Shown in pieces: positions 19,703-26,571 of a DNA stretch of 64,000 bases. Source of the DNA: Melittangium boletus DSM 14713 (lineage in GTDB: Bacteria; Myxococcota; Myxococcia; Myxococcales; Myxococcaceae); contig NZ_CP022163.1 of assembly GCF_002305855.1 (NCBI RefSeq), forward strand, positions 5,642,292-5,706,291. The letters are read 5' to 3'. The position numbers were made by a program, and so were the translations under genes. The notes beneath the pieces are model-generated. The model made no database searches. It had not been told where the DNA came from and was given only the letters and a program-made list of their open reading frames with translations. How positions within the stretch are numbered: position 1 is the first letter of the stretch; each line of letters starts with the position of its first letter.

Positions 19703-20734
19703 ATGTCCGACGACGCCGCCTCATCCGATTCGTTTCACGGTCACGCCCACTTCGCCGTGCCGCCCGCCGGAGTCACCGTCCGCCATGACTGGACGCTGGC
19801 CGAGGTGCGCGCCCTCTACGCGCTGCCGCTGCTGGAGTTGGTCCACAAGGCGCAGACCGTCCATCGCGCGGTGTTCCAGGACAACAAGGTGCAGCTGTGC
19901 TCGCTCCTGTCCATCAAGACGGGCGGCTGCCCCGAGGACTGTGGCTATTGTCCGCAGGCGGCGCGCTACCACACGGGGGTGAAGGCGGAGAAGCTGATGC
20001 CCGTGCCGTCCGTGCTGGAGGCGGCCGCCCAGGCCCGTGCGGCGGGAGCCACGCGCTTCTGCATGGGCGCGGCCTGGCGCGAGGTGAAGGACGGGCCCCA
20101 GTTCGACAGCGTCCTGGAGATGGTCCGGGGCGTGAAGGCGCTCGGCATGGAGGCGTGCGCCACCCTGGGCATGCTCACCGAGAGCCAGGCCCAGCGGCTC
20201 AAGAGCGCGGGGTTGTCGGCGTACAACCACAACCTGGACACCTCGGCCGAGCACTACGGGGACATCATCTCCACGCGCACCTACGAGGAGCGGTTGAACA
20301 CGCTCGCGCGCGTGCGCGGGGCGGGCATCTCCGTGTGCTCCGGCGGCATCATCGGCCTGGGCGAGAGCGTGGATGATCGCTGCGGGCTGCTGCTCACGCT
20401 GGCCAATCAGGAGCTCCACCCGGAGTCGGTGCCCATCAACGCGCTGGTGGCGGTGAAGGGCACGCCCTTGCAGGATCAGAAGCCGGTGGACTCGGTGGAG
20501 ATGGTGCGGACCATCGCCACCGCGCGGCTGCTGATGCCGATGTCGATGGTGCGTCTGTCCGCGGGCCGCAAGCAGATGAACGAGGAGGCGCAGCTGCTGT
20601 GCATGCTCGCGGGCGCCAACTCCATCTTCTTCGGGGACAAGCTGCTCACCACGGGCAATCCCGAGTACGCGCAGGACATGGCCTTGTTGGAGAAGGCCGG
20701 CATCAAGCCGCTGGAGCCGGACGCGTCCCGGTGA
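19703..20734 (+). CDS. bioB: Biotin synthase BioB
   Basis: BioB is a radical-SAM enzyme that inserts sulfur into dethiobiotin, the last step of biotin synthesis. The 343-aa product has the radical-SAM cluster motif CPEDCGYC, preceded by LCSLLSIKTGG. It also has YNHNLDTS, GGIIGLGES, VPINAL, RLSAGR and NSIFFGDKLLTT, all diagnostic. A ribosome-binding site GAGGAG precedes the ATG. It heads the biotin operon under a BirA-type operator. Its last codons overlap the start of the first inserted lipoprotein gene (GTGA), and a second, slightly altered copy of its last 16 codons lies 1.8 kb downstream. Confidence 0.97.
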   Translation: MSDDAASSDSFHGHAHFAVPPAGVTVRHDWTLAEVRALYALPLLELVHKAQTVHRAVFQDNKVQLCSLLSIKTGGCPEDCGYCPQAARYHTGVKAEKLMPVPSVLEAAAQARAAGATRFCMGAAWREVKDGPQFDSVLEMVRGVKALGMEACATLGMLTESQAQRLKSAGLSAYNHNLDTSAEHYGDIISTRTYEERLNTLARVRGAGISVCSGGIIGLGESVDDRCGLLLTLANQELHPESVPINALVAVKGTPLQDQKPVDSVEMVRTIATARLLMPMSMVRLSAGRKQMNEEAQLLCMLAGANSIFFGDKLLTTGNPEYAQDMALLEKAGIKPLEPDASR

Positions 20735-21531
20735 GGCCTGGACTGAGCGCCCTGCTCTGCTGGGGCGCGCTCCTGCTGGCCTGTCATCCAGGTGTGGCCG
20801 GGCGTGGGGTCCCGCGCCACTACGCCCAGGCTTTCGACTCGGCGACGGCGTCGTGCCGGAGTCGGCCCGCGTTGTGTGCGCGCGTGGCCGGGGAAGAGGC
20901 CGTGATTCCGCCAGCCGCGCAACGGGTGGCGGAGGTTGGTGCCTCGGTGGCCGCGGCCGCCCGTGTGCTGGATGCGTCGGAAAGGGCGCGCATCGAGCGC
21001 GAACTGGCGGAGTGCGCCGATCTGGCACGTTTCGAAGTGCTTGAGCGATACATGGAGGGGAGGCCTCCCACACCGGAGGAATGCCATGAGAAGGGAAACT
21101 TCGGTGGCCGGTACAGGACGCGAGCCATGTTCCTCGGTGAGGAGATGCACCGGGTGGCGCTGGCGTGCGCGGAGTCGAGGTTGAAGGTGCTGCGCCCAGG
21201 TGGATTCAGCGTGGAGCCTCGTTACACGTACAATCAACAAACACGGAAGTGGGAGTTCATGAGCGCCGAAAAGGAAGCGATGCTGCTGGATGAAGGCTGC
21301 TTCGGCGAGTTGAGGGGCACCATCAAGCCCGACATCGTCATTCATTTGGGCAACCCGTTTCTGGCGCAAGCTGTTTATGATTTTAAGTTTCCCTGTGTCA
21401 AAATCGATGAGGGCCGTTGGTGTGAGTATACCCGCGGGCCACATCAAGGTCGTACGCAGAGTGATGTCTATAAGGGTGTGTTGTCGATAACGCCTTCCCG
21501 GATCCTCCCTCGGATAGGAGTCATGCCATGA
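20731..21531 (+). CDS. Lipoprotein with PD-(D/E)XK-like motif, putative toxin (copy 1)
   Basis: A 266-aa exported lipoprotein: signal MRPGLSALLCWGALLLAC with lipobox LLAC. A helical region at ~30-130 includes VLDASERARIERELAECAD. The core (~105-210) includes PPTPEECHEKGNFGGRYRTR, EPRYTYNQQTRKWEF and KPDIVIH, followed by AVYDFKFPC. Acidic D in KPDIVIH and D-x-K in YDFK match a PD-(D/E)XK nuclease arrangement, so a nuclease toxin is plausible but inferred. The GTG start overlaps the bioB stop (GTGA), and the stop overlaps the next start (ATGA). The last ~60 residues differ from copy 2 and are encoded by unusually AT-rich DNA. A lipoprotein toxin followed by an immunity gene is the layout of Myxococcus SitA/SitI; I cannot confirm relatedness. 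Confidence 0.72.
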   Translation: MRPGLSALLCWGALLLACHPGVAGRGVPRHYAQAFDSATASCRSRPALCARVAGEEAVIPPAAQRVAEVGASVAAAARVLDASERARIERELAECADLARFEVLERYMEGRPPTPEECHEKGNFGGRYRTRAMFLGEEMHRVALACAESRLKVLRPGGFSVEPRYTYNQQTRKWEFMSAEKEAMLLDEGCFGELRGTIKPDIVIHLGNPFLAQAVYDFKFPCVKIDEGRWCEYTRGPHQGRTQSDVYKGVLSITPSRILPRIGVMP

Positions 21532-22457
21532 AGGCGTTGGTTCCACGTATTCGTATCCAAGCGCAGGATGGAGTCTGTTTGCTTCGGGACGGATTGAGCC
21601 TCTGCTTCTATATTCGTCATCCCCATCGGGAAATCGCACAAGCCGTAGTCCATGCGCTAGATGTTTACATCAAGGCTGTTGGTCCTGGCACATTGAGTCG
21701 GTTTTTCGGCGCGGATGGTTATTCACAGCCGTTGGATGAGTTTGAGTGGAGCCGCATCCGACGGGAAGTGCTTGAGGATCCATGGGCTTCATTCGGCTTG
21801 TTCGATAAGTCCGGTAGCGAGGATCTCTATCATGCCGAGTATTTCGGAAAACCCGTTGGCAATCCTTCACTGCTCGGCGACCCTTTCGGGACGGGAGAAC
21901 GCCATGCATCGTGTGCATTGGAGTTCTGGCTTCCCACCGAATATCTGGAGGCGCATGGCCCCGAACGCCTGCGCGAGTTGGCGCTGGAGTTGGCTTCTCC
22001 ACTGCCTTTCGGCTTCGGTCAGGTTGGTTTTTCTTTCAATGGATGGTTAGATATCATGGGTGTTTCGCGGATGATTCGCGAGCGGTGTTTTCGCTACCCA
22101 GGCATGGATATCCCTGAGCTGAGTTGGCTCTCCTGGAAGCTGGGAGACCGCGTGCGTGGTCCGTCGTGGATGACGTTCCTGGGCCAGCCGGTGCTCGGGG
22201 AGTTGGGCGGAGCGGAAGGCTTGCGCTCCCGGTTGTCGTCGCCGGGAACCACGGTCCATGCGTTGGAGGGAGAGCGCGCGGTGGTCACCCTGGGTCCCGC
22301 CCCCGACGCGGGAGACACCGAGCAGGGCAACGTGCTCCCCGCCTATCGGGAGCTGGCACGCGTCCTGGAACCCTGGCTCTACCGAGGGCCGGACGACAAC
22401 TCCCTCGACTTCACCGCCGAGGACATGCGTCGCTGGGAGCGGCGCTTCCTCGATTGA
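21528..22457 (+). CDS. DUF3396-like putative immunity protein (copy 1)
   Basis: A 309-aa soluble protein resembling the DUF3396 (type VI immunity) family: RDGLSLCFYIRHPHREIA near the start, FWLPTEYLEAHGPERLREL in the middle, GQVGFSFNGW, RYPGMDIPELSWLSWKLG, and the C-terminal GPSWMTFLGQPVLGELGG and YRELARVLEPWLY. Such proteins are usually encoded directly downstream of the toxin they neutralise. Here the ATG overlaps the lipoprotein stop by 4 nt, ensuring co-production. The first half has many AT-rich codons and differs from copy 2, including a six-residue insertion around GDPFGTGER. The last ~110 residues are nearly identical between copies. Immunity function is inferred from family and position. 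Confidence 0.75.
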   Translation: MKALVPRIRIQAQDGVCLLRDGLSLCFYIRHPHREIAQAVVHALDVYIKAVGPGTLSRFFGADGYSQPLDEFEWSRIRREVLEDPWASFGLFDKSGSEDLYHAEYFGKPVGNPSLLGDPFGTGERHASCALEFWLPTEYLEAHGPERLRELALELASPLPFGFGQVGFSFNGWLDIMGVSRMIRERCFRYPGMDIPELSWLSWKLGDRVRGPSWMTFLGQPVLGELGGAEGLRSRLSSPGTTVHALEGERAVVTLGPAPDAGDTEQGNVLPAYRELARVLEPWLYRGPDDNSLDFTAEDMRRWERRFLD

Positions 22458-22459
22458 GC

Positions 22460-22571
22460 ACGGACTTCGACATGGCAGGACCCTTCTCAACAGCGTGGCC
22501 ACGGGAGGAGTTGCATACCCCGCCTGGAAAAGCCAGGCATCAAGCAGCTGGAGCCGGACGCGTCCCGGTGA
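22460..22571 (+). pseudogene. Relic junction: decayed bioF start plus duplicated bioB end
   Basis: Codons from 22460 to 22513 read ...STAWPREEL, aligning with the real BioF N-terminus (...TAWAQEEL) after loss of four codons and of the start ATG (now ACG). From 22524 to 22571 the frame reads LEKPGIKQLEPDASR-stop, against LEKAGIKPLEPDASR-stop at the end of BioB. The GTG of the second lipoprotein gene overlaps this stop exactly as in copy 1. It is therefore the scar of a tandem duplication and not a gene, although its second part may still carry the context for translating copy 2. Confidence 0.75.
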
Positions 22572-23365
22572 GGCCTGGACTGAGCGCCCTGCTCTGGGGC
22601 GCGCTCCTGCTGGCCTGTCATCCAGGCGTGGCGGGGCGAGGGGTGCCGCGCCACTACGCCCAGGCTTTCGACTCGGCGACGGCCTCGTGCCGGACCCGGC
22701 CCGCGCTGTGTGCGCGCATGGCCGGGGAAGAGGCAGTCGTTCCCCCAGCCGCGCAACGGATGGCGGAGTTTGGCGCCTCGGTGGCCGCGGTCGCCCATGT
22801 GCTGGAGGCGCCGGACAGGGCGCGCATCGAGCGCGAGCTGACGGAGTGTGCCGGCCTGGCGCGTTCCGAAGTGCTTGAGCGATACATGGAGGGGAGGCCT
22901 CCCACACCGGAGGAATGCCATGAGAAGGGAAACTTCGGTGGCCGGTACAGGACGCGAGCCATGTTCCTCGGCGAGGAGATGCACCGGGTGGCGCTGGCGT
23001 GCGCGGAGTCGAGGTTGAAGGTGCTGCGCCCAGGCGGCTTCAGCGTGGAGCCGCGTTACACGTACAATCAACAAACACGGAAGTGGGAGTTCATGAGCGC
23101 CGAGAAGGAAGCGATGCTGCTGGATGAAGGCTGCTTCGGCGAACTGAGGGGCACCATCAAGCCCGACATCGTCATTCATTCGGGCAATCCGCTCCTGGCG
23201 CAGGCTGTCTATGATTTCAAGTTCCCCTGCGTCAGAATCTATGAGGGTCATTGGTGTAAGTACACCAACGGGCCGCATCAAGGCCTCATGCAAGATGCTG
23301 TCTACTATGATGCCTTGTTGGTAAAGCCGCTGCGGATTCTCCCCCGAATAGGAGTCATGCCGTGA
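22568..23365 (+). CDS. Lipoprotein with PD-(D/E)XK-like motif, putative toxin (copy 2)
   Basis: A 265-aa near-twin of the upstream lipoprotein: signal MRPGLSALLWGALLLAC with lipobox LLAC, and the same core with KPDIVIH and AVYDFKFPC. Residues corresponding to EVLERYMEGR through KPDIVIH (about 104) are identical in the two copies. Of the last 61 residues about 18 differ (for example VYYDALLVKP against VYKGVLSITP), while the final RILPRIGVMP is shared. This is what is expected if only the toxin-specific end is under diversifying selection. The GTG start overlaps the relic bioB stop, and the stop overlaps the next gene (GTGA). Function is inferred as for copy 1. Confidence 0.72.
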   Translation: MRPGLSALLWGALLLACHPGVAGRGVPRHYAQAFDSATASCRTRPALCARMAGEEAVVPPAAQRMAEFGASVAAVAHVLEAPDRARIERELTECAGLARSEVLERYMEGRPPTPEECHEKGNFGGRYRTRAMFLGEEMHRVALACAESRLKVLRPGGFSVEPRYTYNQQTRKWEFMSAEKEAMLLDEGCFGELRGTIKPDIVIHSGNPLLAQAVYDFKFPCVRIYEGHWCKYTNGPHQGLMQDAVYYDALLVKPLRILPRIGVMP

Positions 23366-24273
23366 GGGCCTTGGTTCCACACATCCGCATCCAAGAGGAA
23401 AGCGGAGTCAGTTTGCTCCGTGATGGCTTGAGCCTCTGCTTCTATGTCCGCCATCCCCACCGGGAAATAGCACGAGCCGTGGCCCATTCACTGGACGTTT
23501 ATGTCAGAGCCATAGGTCCCGGCACCCTCTGCCGTTTCTTCGACGCGGATGGGTACTCGCAACCGTTGGATGAATTCGAATGGAGCCGCATCCGACGGGA
23601 AGTGCTTGAGGAGTCGTGGGCATCCTTCGATTTGTGGGACACGTCCGGTAGCGAAGCGCTCTACCGTGCCGAATACTCAGGTGCACCTCTTGGTGACCCT
23701 GTCCTGGCAGAAAGGCCTCATGCCTCGTGCGCGTTGAGCTTCTGGCTTCCCACCGAATATCTGGAAGAGCATGGCCCCGAACGCCTGCGCGAGTTGGCGC
23801 TGGAGTTGGCTGCCCCTCTGCCTCTTTGCTTTGGACAGGTTGGCTTTTCGTTCAATGGATGGACGGACTTACTGGGTGTCCTGCGGCTGATTCGTGAATT
23901 GTGTTTCCGTTACCCTGGCATGGATATTCCCGAGTTCAGTTGGCTCTCCTGGAAGCTGGGAGACCGCGTGCGTGGTCCGTCGTGGATGACGTTCCTGGGC
24001 CAGCCGGTGCTCGGGGAGTTGGGCGGAGCGGAAGGCTTGCGCTCCCGGTTGTCGTCGCCGGGAACCACGGTCCAGGCGTTGGAGGGAGCGCGCGCGGTGG
24101 TCACCCTGGGCTCCGCCCCCGATGCGGGAGACACCGAGCAGGGCAACGTGCTCCCCGCCTATCGCGAACTGGCTCGTGTCCTGGAACCCTGGCTCTACCG
24201 AGGGCCGGACGACAACTCCCTCGACTTCACCGCCGAGGACATGCGCCGCTGGGAGCGGCGCTTCCTCGATTGA
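23362..24273 (+). CDS. DUF3396-like putative immunity protein (copy 2)
   Basis: A 303-aa paralogue of the upstream immunity-like protein, starting at a GTG that overlaps the lipoprotein stop. It has RDGLSLCFYVRHPHREIA, PHASCALSFWLPTEYLEE, GQVGFSFNGW, YPGMDIPEFSWLSWKLG and the shared C-terminal half. Differences from copy 1 concentrate in the first ~190 residues (ESWASFDLWDTSGSEALY against DPWASFGLFDKSGSEDLY), mirroring the differences in the paired lipoproteins. It ends 2 nt before bioF, so in this genome bioF translation probably depends on reading through this gene. Confidence 0.75.
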   Translation: MRALVPHIRIQEESGVSLLRDGLSLCFYVRHPHREIARAVAHSLDVYVRAIGPGTLCRFFDADGYSQPLDEFEWSRIRREVLEESWASFDLWDTSGSEALYRAEYSGAPLGDPVLAERPHASCALSFWLPTEYLEEHGPERLRELALELAAPLPLCFGQVGFSFNGWTDLLGVLRLIRELCFRYPGMDIPEFSWLSWKLGDRVRGPSWMTFLGQPVLGELGGAEGLRSRLSSPGTTVQALEGARAVVTLGSAPDAGDTEQGNVLPAYRELARVLEPWLYRGPDDNSLDFTAEDMRRWERRFLD

Positions 24274-24275
24274 TC

Positions 24276-25463
24276 ATGGAGCCTGTCGTGACAGCACCAT
24301 CCCCCACGGGCGTGGCCACGGCGTGGGCCCAGGAAGAACTGGAGGCCTTGAAGGCCCGGGGCTTGCGCCGCTTCCTGGAGCCGCTCGACTCGCCTCAAGG
24401 CCCCCTCGTGCGGGTCGGCGGCGAAACGCTCGTCAACTTCTCCTCCAATGACTACCTGGGGCTGGCCGGCTCGCCCACGGTGCGCGCCGCCGCCGCCGCC
24501 GCCCTGGAGGTTCATGGCGTGGGCTCGGGCGCCAGCCGGCTCGTGGTGGGGGACACCGCCGCGCACCACCGTCTGGAGGCCCGGCTCGCCGCCTTCGAGC
24601 GTTCCGAGGCCGCGCTCGTCTTCAATTCGGGCTACGCCGCCAACGTGGGCACGCTCCAGGCGCTCGTGGGCCCCGAGGATGTCGTCTTCTCCGATGCCCT
24701 CAACCACGCCTCGCTCATCGACGGCTGCCGCCTGTCGCGTGCCCGCACGGTCGTCTACCCCCATGCGGATGTCGAGGCGCTGACGCGGGCCCTGGCCTCC
24801 ACCCCCGCGCGCCGCCGGCTCGTCGTCACCGACAGCGTGTTCTCCATGGACGGGGACGTCGCGCCCCTGCGCGACATCGTCGAGGTGTGCCAGGCCCATG
24901 GGGCCGCGCTGCTCGTGGACGAGGCCCATGCCACGGGCGTGCTGGGCGAGCGGGGCGCCGGGCTGTGCGAGGAACTGGGGCTGGAGTCGGCCGTGGACGT
25001 GCGCATGGGCACCTTGAGCAAGTCGCTCGGCGGGCTGGGGGCGTACATCGCCGCGTCCCGTCCCGTGGTGGACTTCGTGCTCCAGCGCGCCCGGCCGCTC
25101 GTCTTCTCCACGGCGCTGCCCGCGGCCCTGTGTGCCGCCGCCGAGGCCGCCGTGGACATCGTCGAGCGGGATGACGCGCTCCGGGCCCGGTTGTGGCGCA
25201 ACATCCACCGCTTCTCCAAGGGCCTGCGGGAACTCGGCTTCATCGCCGAGCCCCGGAGCGCCGTCTTCCCCGTCATCGTGGGAGACGCCCCGCGCGCCGT
25301 CGCCGCCTCGCAGGCGCTTCGCGCGCGCGGGCTGCTCGTGAAGGCCATCCGTCCGCCCACCGTCCCCGAGGGCACCAGCCGCTTGCGCTTCTGCCTCTCC
25401 GCCGCGCACACCGAGGGCCAGCTCGACCTGGCGCTCTCGGCCCTGCGCGCGCTCAACCTGTGA
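24276..25463 (+). CDS. bioF: 8-amino-7-oxononanoate synthase BioF
   Basis: BioF condenses pimeloyl-ACP (or CoA) with alanine using pyridoxal phosphate, the first dedicated biotin-ring step. The 395-aa product has NFSSNDYLGLAGSP, GSGASRLVVGDTAAHHRLE, LVFNSGYAANVG, SDALNHASLIDGCRLS, DSVFSMDGDVAPL, VDEAHATGVLG and the PLP-lysine segment GTLSKSLGGLGAYI. The ATG at 24276 follows the second immunity gene by 2 nt. It is separated from bioB by the 3.5-kb duplicated insertion but remains on the same strand and probably the same transcript. Confidence 0.96.
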   Translation: MEPVVTAPSPTGVATAWAQEELEALKARGLRRFLEPLDSPQGPLVRVGGETLVNFSSNDYLGLAGSPTVRAAAAAALEVHGVGSGASRLVVGDTAAHHRLEARLAAFERSEAALVFNSGYAANVGTLQALVGPEDVVFSDALNHASLIDGCRLSRARTVVYPHADVEALTRALASTPARRRLVVTDSVFSMDGDVAPLRDIVEVCQAHGAALLVDEAHATGVLGERGAGLCEELGLESAVDVRMGTLSKSLGGLGAYIAASRPVVDFVLQRARPLVFSTALPAALCAAAEAAVDIVERDDALRARLWRNIHRFSKGLRELGFIAEPRSAVFPVIVGDAPRAVAASQALRARGLLVKAIRPPTVPEGTSRLRFCLSAAHTEGQLDLALSALRALNL

Positions 25464-25477
25464 AAGCGAAGGACTCC

Positions 25478-26188
25478 ATGGCTCGTCGAGGTACTTCACC
25501 CCTCCCTCCCCGCTTCTTCGTCACGGGCACCGACACCGGCGTGGGCAAGACGCAGGCGTCGTGCGCGCTGCTGTCCCTGCTCGCCGACGCGGGGCATGCC
25601 CCCCAGGGCTTCAAGCCCTACGAGAGCGGGTGTGCCTCCTTGAATGCGCCCGCGGATGCGCTGGCCCTGCGCGAGGCCGCTCGCAGCGATCTGCCCTTGG
25701 AACTCGTCTGTCCCCACCGTTTCCGCGCGCCCCTTGCCCCGGGCATCGCCGCGCGCCGCCTCGGCCGCGAGCCCGACTGGCGGGTCACCCTCGCGGCCTG
25801 GGAGCGCGTGGGGCGGGGGTCCGTGGTCGTCGAGGGCGCGGGCGGCCTCTTCGTCCCGCTCGATGCATCGCATGACGTCATCGATCTCATCGCCGCGCTC
25901 GAATTGCCCGTGGTGCTCGTGGCCCGCGCGGGCCTGGGGACGCTCAATCACACAGCCCTGTCGCTCGCCGCGCTCGCCGCGCGCAACATCCCCGTAGCGG
26001 CCGTGCTGCTGTCGCGCTCCGCTCCCACGCGCGATCCCTCCGAGCGCGACAACGCCGCGCTCCTCGCCGAGCGGCATGCGCTACAGGTCCTGGGGCCCGT
26101 TCCCTACCTGGTGGAGTCCCGCCGACGTCACGCGGCCTTCCGCGCGGCCCTCGCGCCGCTCGTCCCCGATCGCGCGCGAGCCCGATAA
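25478..26188 (+). CDS. bioD: Dethiobiotin synthetase BioD
   Basis: BioD carboxylates 7,8-diaminopelargonate with ATP to close the ureido ring of dethiobiotin. The 236-aa product has the P-loop FFVTGTDTGVGKT, the GFKPYESGC segment, VVVEGAGGLFVPL and VVLVARAGLGTLNHT. The ATG at 25478 has AAGGA six nt upstream and is preferred to the in-frame GTG at 25460 that overlaps the bioF stop. No bioA (diaminopelargonate aminotransferase), the enzyme between BioF and BioD, lies in the window. Confidence 0.95.
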   Translation: MARRGTSPLPPRFFVTGTDTGVGKTQASCALLSLLADAGHAPQGFKPYESGCASLNAPADALALREAARSDLPLELVCPHRFRAPLAPGIAARRLGREPDWRVTLAAWERVGRGSVVVEGAGGLFVPLDASHDVIDLIAALELPVVLVARAGLGTLNHTALSLAALAARNIPVAAVLLSRSAPTRDPSERDNAALLAERHALQVLGPVPYLVESRRRHAAFRAALAPLVPDRARAR

Positions 26189-26292
26189 ATCGGCCTCCGC
26201 CGCGTCACGTGTCCTCGCGCGAGTGGCAAGTTTTCGCTCCTCGCCGCCGTGAAATGGACGCATCTTTCGATCCGGGTGAGAACCCCCGGCGA

Positions 26293-26571
26293 ATGGCCGA
26301 CATCATCGACCTCTCGCTCCTCGCTGATTCCAGGCGGTACCTGTCCAAGCTCCTCGATGCGCGTGGTCTCTCCTACTTCCTGCAGAAGGAGGGCTCCCGC
26401 CTCTTCCACATCGAACCGAGCAAGATCGAGCTCGTGCTGCGCACCGTGTTGCGCTCACGCGCGGAGGATTTGCCCACGCCGCACCCGAAGGCCATCGAGC
26501 ATTGCCGCAAGGAGATTCGCCGCGAGCTGATCCGCCGCGTGGCCTCCGCGATGTTGCAGACGGGCCTGTGA
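26293..26571 (+). CDS. Small conserved-looking protein, unknown function
   Basis: A 92-aa protein starting MADIIDLSLLADSRRYLSKL, predicted all-helical, with a basic C-terminal half (EHCRKEIRRELIRRVASAML). No known family was recognised. An upstream ATG at 26254 or a GTG at 26209 would lengthen it with a low-complexity, Arg-rich stretch and is less likely. The stop overlaps the GTG start of the aminotransferase gene (GTGA), so the two are translated together, and it follows bioD by about 100 nt. Compact codon use with high third-position GC supports it as real. Confidence 0.68.
   Translation: MADIIDLSLLADSRRYLSKLLDARGLSYFLQKEGSRLFHIEPSKIELVLRTVLRSRAEDLPTPHPKAIEHCRKEIRRELIRRVASAMLQTGL

Larger units (their letters stand above)
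20687..24341 (+). repeat. Tandem duplication of a ~1.8-kb lipoprotein/immunity unit
   Basis: Unit 1 runs from the last 16 codons of bioB (20687) to a bioF-like fragment ending at 22513. Unit 2 runs from a duplicated bioB end (22524) into the true bioF start (to about 24341). The lipoprotein genes share a run of about 104 identical residues. The immunity-like genes share a nearly identical last ~110 residues. Their junction-facing parts differ much more. The unit boundaries show an in-place tandem duplication that included the edges of bioB and bioF. Confidence 0.85.

Noticed and set aside
22124..22567. Upstream extension of lipoprotein copy 2 into the first immunity gene
   Set aside because: The extension is out of frame with the immunity gene and contains the relic junction. 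The signal peptide starts at the GTG at 22568.
21528..24273. Possible mobile element carrying the duplicated pairs
   Set aside because: No transposase, integrase, terminal inverted repeats or target-site duplication are visible. The boundaries are explained by tandem duplication.
26220..26240. TGGCAAG-like sigma-54 element before the 92-aa gene
   Set aside because: The -12 part does not contain TTGC at the required spacing.
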